Shown one piece after another: positions 8,361-17,554 of a stretch of DNA of 29,323 nt (its first letter is position 1; each line of letters starts with the position of its first letter). Source of the stretch: CALLMJ01 sp964493765 (lineage in GTDB: Bacteria > Bacteroidota > Bacteroidia > J057 > CALLMJ01); assembly GCA_964493765.1 (NCBI GenBank), contig CAZBPK010000196.1, positions 1 through 29,323 on the forward strand, read 5' to 3'. Both the position numbers and the translations under genes were made by a program. The notes below the pieces were generated by a model. The model worked only from the letters and a program-made list of their open reading frames with translations. It did not search any database and was not told where the DNA came from.

Positions 8361-9620
8361 ATGAATAGAAATTTTTTTTTCTGGATGTTTATTTTTGAGG
8401 TTTTAAGTTATCATTCTTTATTCTATCAATTTTATGAAAATAATGATAATGTTTACAAAGAAAATATTCGTTCTGTACAATGTTATAGAGGAAGCGATGA
8501 AAGAAATTTACCATACCTATATTTGAGAGAAAATAATCAAATTACTGTAGAATTTGATGAATTAAAAGCGTCCCCTCAAGCCTACTATTTTTCTATTCAA
8601 CATTGTAATTATGATTGGGAGCCTTCTCGTTTGATGGTTTCAGATTATTGGGATGATTTATCTTACTTTCAGATTACAGAATTTCGTTCATCACAAAGCA
8701 CATTAATACCTTATATTCATTATACTTTTCAAGTTCCCAATAAGTTTAAAGTGTCAGGGAATTACCTTATTAAAGTTTACAAAGATTTAGATGAAAATGA
8801 TGTTATCATTACCCGTAGAGTCATGGTGGTTGAAGATCCTCTTAAAATTAAACTTGGTGATGGTCAAACTATTAGTGAAAATGTTGGAGACCGTTTTGCC
8901 ATGCAATCTTTGTTTTTTAATTTATATCCTAATCAACAATTTCCATTACAAAATCCTCGTAGAGATATAAAAGTTCGTGTTATACAAAATGGTAAATGGG
9001 AAACTTCACGAGAATTAGAACCTTTATATATTTTAAATGATAGAATTGAATACAGTTTTTCTGCTCAAAACGATTTTGAAGGAGGAAATGAATTCAGAAG
9101 AGCGGATTTAAGGTCTTATCGATATCGTTCAGAAACCATTAATAGATACGAAATACAAGATAAAATGGTTATTGCTTATCAAGTTGAAGATAAACCCAGA
9201 AGTTCCAATGTATATTTAAAAGAATTTGATATGAACGGTGCATTTTTTATTATTAATCGGGAGTTTCCTATTTATGATGTAGAATCTGATTATATCAAAA
9301 CAGTATTTACTTTGAAAGTAAACCAACCCTATAAACAAGATGTTTATGTTTTAGGTCGTTTTAATGATTGGAAGTTTCGAAAAGACTGTAAAATGAAATA
9401 TGACCCTGCTTTTAAAGCTTATACAGCTGAAATTTGGTTAAAACAAGGTGTTTACGATTATTGCTACGCATTGAATAAAAAAGGGGAAATTGATGAACGT
9501 TCCATTGAAGGTTCATTTTTTGAAACTGAAAATAATTATATGATAATTGTTTATTATCGTGGTCCAGCGGATTGGACAGACCGAATCATTGGATTTAGGA
9601 AATTAGGAGTAAACGAATAA
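8361..9620 (+). CDS. Type IX secretion system plug protein (DUF5103)
   Basis: DUF5103 proteins are the periplasmic plug that closes the SprA translocon of the T9SS when it is not occupied by PorV. The 419-residue protein has a hydrophobic N-terminus serving as a signal sequence and then typical family blocks: NIRSVQCYRG, the HCNYDW motif near residue 75, and VTRRVMVVED-like strands. The C-terminal 110 residues form an E-set/CBM48-like domain (YVLGRFNDWK, then WLKQGVYDYCYAL) and end in DWTDRIIGF. The ATG at 8361 is the first start; a second Met at codon 9 would also leave a hydrophobic segment. It is convergent with the peptidase gene, and no terminator is visible in the 57-bp gap. Confidence 0.88.
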   Translation: MNRNFFFWMFIFEVLSYHSLFYQFYENNDNVYKENIRSVQCYRGSDERNLPYLYLRENNQITVEFDELKASPQAYYFSIQHCNYDWEPSRLMVSDYWDDLSYFQITEFRSSQSTLIPYIHYTFQVPNKFKVSGNYLIKVYKDLDENDVIITRRVMVVEDPLKIKLGDGQTISENVGDRFAMQSLFFNLYPNQQFPLQNPRRDIKVRVIQNGKWETSRELEPLYILNDRIEYSFSAQNDFEGGNEFRRADLRSYRYRSETINRYEIQDKMVIAYQVEDKPRSSNVYLKEFDMNGAFFIINREFPIYDVESDYIKTVFTLKVNQPYKQDVYVLGRFNDWKFRKDCKMKYDPAFKAYTAEIWLKQGVYDYCYALNKKGEIDERSIEGSFFETENNYMIIVYYRGPADWTDRIIGFRKLGVNE

Positions 9621-9677
9621 AATGAGCTATTTATTCATTGAATCCACCTTTTTATCTAGAGATTATTAAAGTTATCA

Positions 9678-11909
9678 TTAAAATTTTACTTTCACATTTA
9701 TGATTTCGTTTTTTCTTTTAATGGTTATGGTGGTTTCATCACCTGCACTGAACTTACTTAAACATTCCATATATCCATAAACTTCTTGGATTTCACAATC
9801 ACCAATTTTGGTAATTATATCTCCATCTTGAATACCCGCAATTTGCCCGGGTCTTCCCTCCACCACAGACTCCACATGTAAACCATCTCCATAATCTTTG
9901 TAATCAGGCATGATTCCTAAGCTTACCTTATATTTTGCAACTTGCTTTTCCGTTTTGAGTTTTGTCTTATAAAACGGTATTTCTTTACGTTCTGATAATG
10001 ATAGAGTTGTATTATAAACATATTGTGTAATTAACTTCATGCCATAAAAATTGATTTTATGAGCATCGTCAGAAGGTTTATGATAATCAGTATGTAAACC
10101 CGTAAAAAAGAATAAAACAGGAATATTTTTTTGATAAAAAGAAGTGTGGTCAGAAGGTCCGATACCAGAAGAATCAAAATTTACTTGAAAACCAGCCGGT
10201 TTCATTTGATTTAAAAGCTCTTCTAATTTTTCTGAAGTTCCTACTCCATGAACATTCAATTTATATAAACTATCTAATCTACCCACCATATCCATATTCA
10301 ACATAAATATGGGCTTACCAACTAAATTTTGGTTTTGAATTAAGTAATCAGCAAAAAACTTAGAACCTTGCAAACCATCTTCTTCCCCTGAAAATGCAAC
10401 AAATAAAAAGTTGACAGGTTCTTTTATGGAATTTTTAGAAAAAAGCCTTGCTAATTCTATTAATATAGATGTACCCGAAGCATTATCATCAGCACCATTA
10501 TGGATAGCATTTTTTTCATTGGGTGCAGTTGAATGCCCTCTTTCGTTATACCCTAAATGGTCGTAGTGTGCACCAATAACAACGGTTTTATCACTTTGAT
10601 TATTTAAAAACCCTACTACGTTTTTAGCTTGAACCTTAGGATCTGTTTCAGAAGCGGAATGATGAGGATTTTTGGTAAAACGGTATTCAAAATTTTGTAT
10701 ATAGGATTTGGAATTAGGGAAAGGTTTTAAACCGTAAGAACGAAACTGTTTTTCAATATATTTAGCAGCAGCTACTTCTCCTTTTGACCCCGCTAACCTT
10801 CCTTCTAACCTATCATCAGCTAAGTATTCAACATGCTTTTTTAGCCAATTTTGATTGGGAATTTCATTGGGAGAAAGTTCTACCCAATCGGCAATAAAAA
10901 CATTGGTTTCTCTAGGTTTATTGGGGTTTCTATTGGAAGAAAAAGCTAATTTTTTACCATCAGGAGAAAACATAGGAAAAGCATTAAATTCACTTTGATA
11001 AGTAATTTGTTCTAAATTTTGTCCGTCTAAATCAATCATAAATAACTGAAAATCATATCCTTTTTTGGAATGATGATTAGACGAAAAAATAATTTTTTGA
11101 TTAGATGGATGAAAAAAAGGAGCCCAATTGGCTTTGCCGAGATGGGTAATTTGTTTCATATTAGAACCATCAATATTACAAACAAAAATTTCCATTTCTG
11201 TGGGAGCTACTAGATTTTGAGCTAACAATTCTTTATATTCTTGAATGGCTTGAGGTGTCTTAGGTCTTGAGGCTCTAAATACAATTTTTTTACTATCAAA
11301 AGAGAAAAAAGCCCCGCCGTCATAACCAAGTTCATGGGTAATTTGTTTTACATTAGAGCCGTCAATATCCATGATGTATAAATCCAAATCACCATTTCTC
11401 ATAGATGTAAAAAGAATTTTTTTACCATCAGGAGAAACCACTGCTTCTGCATCATAACCGGGAGTATTGGTTAGTTTTTTTACTATTTTTCCTTTTAAAT
11501 CAGCTATGTAAATATCAAAATCAGGATAAATAGCCCAAACATATTTCCCTTTATAAGATTTTGGAGGTTCTGGACAATTTTCATTGGCTTCATGGGTAGA
11601 AGCATATAAAATATGTTTGCCATCAGGCATAAAATAAGAACAAGTTGTACGACCTTTTCCCGTTGAAATTAGTTGTAAATCTTTTGAACTTTTAGAAAGA
11701 TTTTTTAAATCTAACATAAAAATTTGGTCACAAGGAGCATTTAACTCTTCATTGGTAACTTGTAAAGTTAATTTAGAACCATCGGGAGAAAAATATGCTT
11801 CTGCATTATCACCACCAAAAGTAAGTTGTTGAATATTCTTTAGGCGTCTTTCTTGAGCATAACTAAAAACAATAAGACTGAGGTATAATAAAACAAGGAG
11901 TTTTTTCAT
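9678..11909 (-). CDS. Exported M28-family metallopeptidase with TolB-like propeller and PDZ domain
   Basis: A 743-residue exported zinc aminopeptidase-type protein. In order it has: a signal peptide (1-19, ending SYAQ); PD40/TolB-like propeller blades from about 25 to 340, each with an F-SPDGKK-L-FSS signature; an M28 peptidase domain at about 355-640; and a C-terminal PDZ domain (about 660-743, with IAGIQDGDIITKIG). The metal site is visible as H448-x-D450, D474/D475 in NGADDNASG, the catalytic E509-E510 pair in FSGEED, D540 in LNMDMVG, and a late His in HTDYHKPSDD. This architecture is common in Bacteroidota and points to peptide degradation in the periplasm or at the cell surface. The start is the ATG 8 nt below a TAATTTTG box (11918-11925). 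Confidence 0.92.
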   Translation of the reverse strand: MKKLLVLLYLSLIVFSYAQERRLKNIQQLTFGGDNAEAYFSPDGSKLTLQVTNEELNAPCDQIFMLDLKNLSKSSKDLQLISTGKGRTTCSYFMPDGKHILYASTHEANENCPEPPKSYKGKYVWAIYPDFDIYIADLKGKIVKKLTNTPGYDAEAVVSPDGKKILFTSMRNGDLDLYIMDIDGSNVKQITHELGYDGGAFFSFDSKKIVFRASRPKTPQAIQEYKELLAQNLVAPTEMEIFVCNIDGSNMKQITHLGKANWAPFFHPSNQKIIFSSNHHSKKGYDFQLFMIDLDGQNLEQITYQSEFNAFPMFSPDGKKLAFSSNRNPNKPRETNVFIADWVELSPNEIPNQNWLKKHVEYLADDRLEGRLAGSKGEVAAAKYIEKQFRSYGLKPFPNSKSYIQNFEYRFTKNPHHSASETDPKVQAKNVVGFLNNQSDKTVVIGAHYDHLGYNERGHSTAPNEKNAIHNGADDNASGTSILIELARLFSKNSIKEPVNFLFVAFSGEEDGLQGSKFFADYLIQNQNLVGKPIFMLNMDMVGRLDSLYKLNVHGVGTSEKLEELLNQMKPAGFQVNFDSSGIGPSDHTSFYQKNIPVLFFFTGLHTDYHKPSDDAHKINFYGMKLITQYVYNTTLSLSERKEIPFYKTKLKTEKQVAKYKVSLGIMPDYKDYGDGLHVESVVEGRPGQIAGIQDGDIITKIGDCEIQEVYGYMECLSKFSAGDETTITIKRKNEIINVKVKF

Positions 11910-11917
11910 AATTGAGG

Positions 11918-11925
11918 CAAAATTA
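11918..11925 (-). promoter_or_regulatory. -7 box of the M28 peptidase gene
   Basis: On the minus strand TAATTTTG matches TAnnTTTG 8 nt upstream of the ATG at 11909. No TTTG is found at -33 spacing. Confidence 0.45.
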
Positions 11926-12015
11926 CAGAAAAAAACTCAAAGGTTAATTTTCGATTTTTTATTTTGAGAATTAAATTTTTTTTGAACTAAATATTTATAC
12001 CCAAAGTTTTTGCAT

Positions 12016-12023
12016 TATATTTG
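12016..12023 (+). promoter_or_regulatory. -7 box of the superoxide dismutase gene
   Basis: TATATTTG matches the consensus exactly, 22 nt upstream of the ATG at 12046. The upstream TTTG at 11981-11984 is 31 nt away and too far, so the -33 element is unclear. A longer in-frame start at 12010 would lie upstream of this box and is therefore unlikely. Confidence 0.55.
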
Positions 12024-12045
12024 CGAAAAAATACCAATAATAGCT

Positions 12046-12666
12046 ATGGCATTCACGTTACCAAATTTACCGTATGCTTATGATGCTTTAGAGCCTCATA
12101 TTGATGCAAAAACAATGGAAATTCATCACAGTAAGCACCATAATGCTTATGTTACAAACTTAAATGCAGTGATTGAAAAACATCCTGATTTACAAAATAA
12201 AACTTTAGAAGAATTAATTTCAAATATTCAAAGTTTACCAGATACTGCAAAAAATGCAGTAAGAAACAATGGTGGTGGGCACTGGAACCATGCCTTCTTT
12301 TGGGAAATTTTAACGGCTAATTCCTCAGGAAAACCCGTTGGTGAATTGGCTGAAGTTGTCCAAAAACGTTTTGGTTCTTTTGAAAAATTAAAAGAAGAAT
12401 TTGCTACTGCTGCTACCACTCGTTTTGGTTCTGGTTGGGCTTGGTTAATTGTTAAAGATGGTGAACTTTTTATAACTTCTACTCCTAATCAAGATAATCC
12501 ATTGATGGATATTGCTGATATAAAAGGTACTCCTATTTTAGGTTTAGATGTATGGGAACATGCTTATTATTTAAAATACCAAAATAGAAGACCTGATTAT
12601 ATTCTCGCTTTCTGGAATGTAGTTCATTGGGAAAAAGTAAATCAATTGTACTTAAATGCAAAGTAA
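12046..12666 (+). CDS. sodA: Superoxide dismutase, Fe/Mn family (Mn-type pattern)
   Basis: This cytoplasmic enzyme converts superoxide to peroxide and oxygen. The 206 residues match the family length. Metal ligands are H27 in MEIHHSKHH, the His of GGGHWNH, and the Asp and His of LDVWEHAYY. The residues that usually separate Mn from Fe enzymes point to the Mn or cambialistic type: GGGHWNHAFFW rather than AAQxWNH, and a Gln in TPNQDNPLM. The ATG at 12046 is preferred over the in-frame TTG at 12010 because the -7 box lies between them, and no signal peptide results. A bidirectional terminator follows, shared with the convergent phosphorylase gene. Confidence 0.95.
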   Translation: MAFTLPNLPYAYDALEPHIDAKTMEIHHSKHHNAYVTNLNAVIEKHPDLQNKTLEELISNIQSLPDTAKNAVRNNGGGHWNHAFFWEILTANSSGKPVGELAEVVQKRFGSFEKLKEEFATAATTRFGSGWAWLIVKDGELFITSTPNQDNPLMDIADIKGTPILGLDVWEHAYYLKYQNRRPDYILAFWNVVHWEKVNQLYLNAK

Positions 12667-12672
12667 GTTCTG

Positions 12673-12706
12673 AAAAAAGGCTGTCCTAAGTGGGGCAGCC
12701 TTTTTT
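12673..12706. terminator. Bidirectional intrinsic terminator between sodA and the phosphorylase gene
   Basis: A run of six A, then GGCTG-TCC pairing with GGG-CAGCC (12679-12700, one G-T pair, one bulged G or a 6-nt loop), then six T. The A run on the left and T run on the right let it serve both converging genes. Confidence 0.82.
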
Positions 12707-12749
12707 GAAAATCGCTTAAATAAACAGAATAATATTTTTAAAAGAGCAA

Positions 12750-13634
12750 TTAAAATTCTAACATCAACTCTAATCCTACTTCTATTAATTTTTCTACTTC
12801 TTTATCAGGTTGATCAGCAAATTGATTTAAAGAACGGTTAGCTAAAATGACTGATAAGGAACCTACCTGATGACCTAATGCTTTTCCAAGCATGTAAATT
12901 CCTGAAGTTTCCATTTCAAAATTGGTAATTTTTAGATCCTCGTATTGAAATTTTTGAAGTTCCAATGGCAAATTAGGATATTTTAAAGGAATATGTCCTA
13001 AATTTCTTCCTTGGGGTCCATAAAAACCACAAGCGGTGCAAGTGATACCTAAGGGAATGTTCTTTTTTTGAGCTAATTCTAAAAAGTTTGCATGAGCTTC
13101 AAAAGCCCAAACAAATTGAGCTTCAGCTTTGGGAAATTTTTTATGTAATTCTCTGTGAAATTCTAATGTTAATTTTGTTTCTTTTTCTGAACGTTGAAAT
13201 TCATAAAACAAGTGTAATGCTCCTAAATCTAAAGCATAAGCACTAGCAATGATGGACCCTACTGGGAAATTGGGTTGTACTCCTCCGGTGGTACCTAAAC
13301 GTAAAATTTTGAGTGATTTAGATTTTGATTTCCATTTTTTCTTTTTAAAATCTAAATTGGCTAAAACCTCTAATTCGTTCAATACAATATCTATATTGTC
13401 TGTACCAATACCAGTAGAAAGCACCGTAATTTTTTGATTTTTATAGGTTCCAGTAATGGTATGAAACTCACGATTTTCTTTTTCAAAATGAATTTTTTTG
13501 AATTTTTTTGAAATTTTTTTTACTCTTTCAGGGTCTCCGACTAAAATAATTTTTTCAGAAATATCCTGAGGTTTTAAACCTAAATGGTAAACAGATTGAT
13601 CTTCATTGAGGATTAATTCACTTGCTTCTAACAT
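12750..13634 (-). CDS. Nucleoside phosphorylase (uridine phosphorylase-like, PNP/UDP family)
   Basis: The protein should cleave a nucleoside with phosphate to a free base and ribose-1-phosphate (pyrimidine salvage if it is a true uridine phosphorylase). The 294 residues show the family landmarks: the phosphate-loop motif VGDPERV at 32-38, STGIGTDN at 73-80, RLGTTGGVQP at 112-121 (the phosphate/ribose site), and NFEMETSGIY at 238-247, whose E-M-E binds the ribose. Length is slightly above E. coli Udp because of a lysine-rich insertion around residues 95-110. The start is the ATG at 13634, about 13 nt below a TAAACTTG box. Base specificity cannot be fixed by eye. Confidence 0.85.
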   Translation of the reverse strand: MLEASELILNEDQSVYHLGLKPQDISEKIILVGDPERVKKISKKFKKIHFEKENREFHTITGTYKNQKITVLSTGIGTDNIDIVLNELEVLANLDFKKKKWKSKSKSLKILRLGTTGGVQPNFPVGSIIASAYALDLGALHLFYEFQRSEKETKLTLEFHRELHKKFPKAEAQFVWAFEAHANFLELAQKKNIPLGITCTACGFYGPQGRNLGHIPLKYPNLPLELQKFQYEDLKITNFEMETSGIYMLGKALGHQVGSLSVILANRSLNQFADQPDKEVEKLIEVGLELMLEF

Positions 13635-13647
13635 ACCTTCTTTTTTG

Positions 13648-13655
13648 CAAGTTTA
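13648..13655 (-). promoter_or_regulatory. Near-consensus -7 box of the phosphorylase gene
   Basis: TAAACTTG on the minus strand is one base off TAnnTTTG and lies 13 nt above the ATG at 13634. It is weak evidence on its own. Confidence 0.35.
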
Positions 13656-13745
13656 GGAAAAAATTGTTTTAAAAAAAACTATTTAGTTGTTTTATTTACC
13701 CCATAAGATTTTAGATTTATGAATAGCAAAAATGGTAGCGGTGAT

Positions 13746-13870
13746 GCGTGAGGGATGCGTAGGGTTTAGCACTGCCTTTTATCACTTTTGAAAAAAGTGA
13801 TAAAAGGATTGCCGAAGCGAACAGCGAAGCCCGAAGCAGCCCGACCCGCAGCGTAGCAAGGGGCACGCCC
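13746..13870 (-). repeat. Dispersed hairpin repeat, copy A (125 bp)
   Basis: On the minus strand it begins GGGCGTGCCCCTTGCTA and ends ATCCCTCACGC. The core is a perfect 15-bp hairpin (13775-13789 with 13793-13807, 3-nt loop) with arm CCTTTTATCACTTTT. It is far more GC-rich than the surrounding DNA outside the hairpin. It starts 6 bp after the stop of the CHAT gene. Between the hairpin and the CACGC end it has the TAAACCC variant, shared with copy C. Confidence 0.9.
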
Positions 13871-13876
13871 AAAGGA

Positions 13877-16800
13877 TTACTCTCCAATCAAAACAAATGC
13901 TCCCCAAAAATAGGGACTTGCAAACCGTTCTTGGCTTTTTATCTTTTGCTGAGCAACTAAAAAAGCTTTTCTTTTGCTCATTTTTTGATTGATCCAAGCA
14001 TCATAAAAAACAATCATAAATTCTTGTGTTGCCTCATCATCTACAGACCATAAAGAAAGCATTAACGATTTAGCGCCTGCTAAAAAGAAAGCCCTTTGTA
14101 GACCGAATACGCCTTCCTCGTTTTTGGCATCTCCTAAACCTGTTTGGCATGCCGATAATACCACTAAATCTGTGTTTTGTAAATTGAGTTGAGAGGCTTC
14201 ATAAGCAGTCAGGACGCCATCTTCTTGATTTTTGTAAATTTTATTTTTCAATAAATCATTTTCACAATTCGCTAAAAGAAGCCCTGCTCGCATTAATGGG
14301 TCTTCATAAAATATTTTTAATTTGTCTTCTTTAATATTATCATAAGTATTTAGATGCTCATCTTCAATAAAATAACCGTGAGTAGCTATGTGTAAAATAT
14401 TAGGGCTTTGTAATTTTTTTACCATTTCTTCTGTTGCTTGTGCAGATTGGAATAACTGAGTTTGAATTTGTTGTTTTTGAAGTAATTGATGAATTTCATC
14501 GGTCTCTTTTTTGGTTCCTGGAAGTAGTGAAACACCTTGCTCAGAAAAATCTAACAATCTAAACATTATGTTTCTTTGTTCTGTGGGTAAAGGTAATTGT
14601 TCCTCAGGAAGATTATTAGGTAAATTATCTTTTCCTTTATAATCAGGGTATCCGAACAATGAGGCTGTTTTAGGAGTAGAGTTAGAGGGGTTGAGTATAT
14701 GTTTTAAATTCAATAAATTGACAATTTCTATTTTATCTCCTAAAAATTGATTTTCCTCAGGAATAAAAAGTGTTGATAAAGGAATTTTGTGATATACACC
14801 ATCACAAGTTAAATATACTTTTTTAAGTTCATAGTTTTTCAAAAGTTGGGACTGATTGATAATATTCTTCCATAAAATTGGGTAGGACTTTTTATCTACG
14901 TTTTTTCTATCCACAACTTGTCTAAAATAATATTGATAAACATGATTTTCTAAAGCGTTTCCATTTATTGATAAAATTTCAGGGTTTGTGCAATTCTGGG
15001 TTATAATAATAAATGAATAAGAAGTATCTATTTTAAGATTTTCATTGGTGAATAGTGTTCTTATAATTTCAATTGCAGCTTCATTTGGTTTTAGCTTTTG
15101 TTGAATTTGTTTGAAAGTAATTTTTTGTGGTTTAGAATACTGAATATTGAGTTTTTGTTGTAATTGTTTTTCCAATGAATTTACTTGATTATTTAAAGTA
15201 GAAAGGTCATAAAAACGTTTATCCTCTTCTTTCATCAAAACTACTTTTAAATATTGGTCTTTTGCTGAGAGCCATTGTTGATATAAGTTCTGGATTTCAG
15301 GGTCTTTGGAATTTAAAACTTTAGATTTAAAATTTTGGGTGTTTTCTGTTACTAACCCTCTTTGCATCATACGAAGTTCTAAAACTTCTGATGCAATATT
15401 AGGAATGGATTTTGCAAAATTTAGTGCAAAATTTAAGTAGGATTGAATGAGTTTTCTTTTTTCTTGCACAAAAGCTAATTTTTCTTTTTCTGATAGCAAT
15501 GGAAACACATTTTGAATTTGCCAGAAAATTGAGGGTAACACTTCTTGATAGATTTTATGAGCCTGAGAAAAATTATTTTGTCTTGTATAAAGATAGGCTA
15601 AATTGGTTGAGAAAAGTAAATAATCTGAATGATTTTTGCCATACAATTTTTCAGCGTTATTTCTTAACTGGATAAGAAGGGGCTCCGCTTGGCTAAATTT
15701 CTTGATTTCTGCATAAATTACAGAAAGATTATTAACAATATTCCAATAAGTTGGATGAGTTTTACCTAAATTTTTTTCTGCAATAGGTAGTATTTTTTCA
15801 TAAATTGTTTGTGCTTGTAAATAATTTTGTTCTATAAAATAGGTAAAAGCTAAATTGTTTAGATTGATTAAATATTGTGGGTGTTCAGAATAGAAATTTT
15901 TTTGTAAAACATCTTGGCTAATGTTGATATAAGTACGTGCTTGTTCCATTTTACCCATGTTTAAATAAGCAACGCCTATATTTGAAATTGCAATGGCGAA
16001 ATAAATACTATTAGGCTCTAAAAAACTTTTTCCTAATTCAAAAGCGTTGTTTAGTATGTATGTTGCTTGTTCATGGTTACCTAATTTAGTGTAAAATTGG
16101 CTATAATTATTTAAAATAGTGATGTAATAAAAACTTTTCTTTCCTGTTAATTTTTCGGTTAATGCTAATGCTTCAGAAAAATACTTTTCTGATTTTGAAA
16201 AATCTTCTTGCGTAGAATAAAGAGTAGCAAAATTTGTTAGACAATTAATGTATTGTTTGGAAAGCTTCCCTAAATTTTTTTCAAAATAGTTTAATGATTT
16301 GGGGAATTGTTGTAACGCAAAGCTATAATCTCCAATATTGAACTTAAACGCTGCATAATTCATAATCCCTTCTTGATAATACAAACTATTTTGACCATGA
16401 ACTTTTTCATATACTTTTAAACTCACTTGAAACAATGAGTCTGCTTTTTTGATATTATTATTTTTAGCCAATAATTCAGCCAAATTTAAACTGATAGTTC
16501 CGTAAATTGAATAATCTTGATTTTGAAAATCTTTTGCTAATTGTAATCCTTTTTTATAAGTTTCTTCAGCCAAATTTATATTTCCTTTGAATTCATAAGA
16601 AGATGCTAATTGATTATAAGTCAAAGCGATATTAACAATATCATTTTGAGTTTGATAGATTTTCATGGCTTGGTTTAAATAGTTTTCTGCTGAATTTAAC
16701 TCTCCAAGATCCAATAATACATCTGCAAGATAACTACAAGCTAAAGCATAATCTTTGGATTGTGTTTTACCAAGGTTTTCTAAAATTTTTAGAGTTTCCT

Positions 16801-17551
16801 GAAGATATTTTTTCGCATCATAAAATTTTTGAAGTTGATGGCTTGCTTGCCCTAAATTTATTAATTGGTTGGCGTAGGTTAAATTATTTTTACCCAGTTT
16901 TTCTGCTGTTTGTTGAGAAATACTTAATAATTTATTTTCAGCTTCATAATATTTTCCTTGTTTAAATTGATTAATGGCTAAACCTTCTTGGCTTTTAAAG
17001 TATAATTTATCGGAATTGGGTACTAAACTTAGTACAGTTTGAAAATACTTTTCTGATGATTCATATTTCCCTAATTCTTTGAAGGAAGCGGCAATAGTAA
17101 AATGAATTTCAGGTATTTTTTCATGTTTACTATCTTTTAATAAACTTAAAGCTTCCTCACCTATTTTTATACTTTCTGAATAATTCCCAAGGAAATAATA
17201 ATTTTTGCTTAAATTGTTGTAAGTATAGCCTGTTAAAGATTTATCTTTATCTAAATAAGGATTGGATTTTAATACCTGATAGGCTTCTAAAAGAGGCTTT
17301 TCTGCTTCTTGATAAAGATCAGCTTCTTGGTAACATTGTGCTAATATATTGACGATATAAAAATAATAAGCATTATTATTCCCAATTTGGTCTTCTACAT
17401 CTTGTTTTGCGTTTTTAAGCGTTTGAATAGCTTTATCATATTTCCCTTCATTATATTCCTTTGCTCCTTGATTAAGCAAGCCAACATAAGATTGAGAAAA
17501 AATGCTTAAAGGTAATAAGCAACAAATAACGACTAACTGTATGATTTTCAT
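13877..17551 (-). CDS. Exported TPR-CHAT protein (caspase-like protease domain)
   Basis: A 1224-residue protein with an N-terminal signal peptide (about 1-19, MKIIQLVVICCLLPLSIFS, then Q). It has many roughly 42-residue TPR repeats of the kinesin-light-chain type (GK-N/H-x-x-Y signatures, e.g. GKTHPTYWNIVNNLS) over residues 20 to about 690. A linker of predicted helices follows, then a C-terminal CHAT domain. The caspase-type dyad is present: H1058 in LHIATHGYF and C1135 in LSACQTG, with the usual downstream GVFGLQRAFFLAGAKS and LWSVDD blocks. CHAT domains are clan CD cysteine proteases; TPR parts bind partners or sense signals. The signal peptide implies the periplasm or the cell surface, unlike cytoplasmic CHAT effectors. 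It is the second gene of an operon, 3 nt after its partner, and repeat copy A follows at once. Confidence 0.88.
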   Translation of the reverse strand: MKIIQLVVICCLLPLSIFSQSYVGLLNQGAKEYNEGKYDKAIQTLKNAKQDVEDQIGNNNAYYFYIVNILAQCYQEADLYQEAEKPLLEAYQVLKSNPYLDKDKSLTGYTYNNLSKNYYFLGNYSESIKIGEEALSLLKDSKHEKIPEIHFTIAASFKELGKYESSEKYFQTVLSLVPNSDKLYFKSQEGLAINQFKQGKYYEAENKLLSISQQTAEKLGKNNLTYANQLINLGQASHQLQKFYDAKKYLQETLKILENLGKTQSKDYALACSYLADVLLDLGELNSAENYLNQAMKIYQTQNDIVNIALTYNQLASSYEFKGNINLAEETYKKGLQLAKDFQNQDYSIYGTISLNLAELLAKNNNIKKADSLFQVSLKVYEKVHGQNSLYYQEGIMNYAAFKFNIGDYSFALQQFPKSLNYFEKNLGKLSKQYINCLTNFATLYSTQEDFSKSEKYFSEALALTEKLTGKKSFYYITILNNYSQFYTKLGNHEQATYILNNAFELGKSFLEPNSIYFAIAISNIGVAYLNMGKMEQARTYINISQDVLQKNFYSEHPQYLINLNNLAFTYFIEQNYLQAQTIYEKILPIAEKNLGKTHPTYWNIVNNLSVIYAEIKKFSQAEPLLIQLRNNAEKLYGKNHSDYLLFSTNLAYLYTRQNNFSQAHKIYQEVLPSIFWQIQNVFPLLSEKEKLAFVQEKRKLIQSYLNFALNFAKSIPNIASEVLELRMMQRGLVTENTQNFKSKVLNSKDPEIQNLYQQWLSAKDQYLKVVLMKEEDKRFYDLSTLNNQVNSLEKQLQQKLNIQYSKPQKITFKQIQQKLKPNEAAIEIIRTLFTNENLKIDTSYSFIIITQNCTNPEILSINGNALENHVYQYYFRQVVDRKNVDKKSYPILWKNIINQSQLLKNYELKKVYLTCDGVYHKIPLSTLFIPEENQFLGDKIEIVNLLNLKHILNPSNSTPKTASLFGYPDYKGKDNLPNNLPEEQLPLPTEQRNIMFRLLDFSEQGVSLLPGTKKETDEIHQLLQKQQIQTQLFQSAQATEEMVKKLQSPNILHIATHGYFIEDEHLNTYDNIKEDKLKIFYEDPLMRAGLLLANCENDLLKNKIYKNQEDGVLTAYEASQLNLQNTDLVVLSACQTGLGDAKNEEGVFGLQRAFFLAGAKSLMLSLWSVDDEATQEFMIVFYDAWINQKMSKRKAFLVAQQKIKSQERFASPYFWGAFVLIGE

Positions 17552-17554
17552 AAA

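Noticed and set aside
12010..12045. In-frame TTG start extending the superoxide dismutase by 12 residues
   Set aside because: The TATATTTG -7 box (12016-12023) lies within the extension, and the extra residues are not part of the family.
13775..13807. Repeat hairpins as ordinary intrinsic terminators
   Set aside because: The stems are not followed by a T tract and are embedded in conserved GC-rich blocks; some termination is possible but does not explain the element.
13782..13997. 71-residue minus-strand frame reading from the end of the CHAT gene into repeat copy A
   Set aside because: It overlaps the CHAT coding sequence in another frame and its tail is translated repeat DNA; a similar frame occurs through copy B at 18740-18946, so it is a by-product of the repeat.
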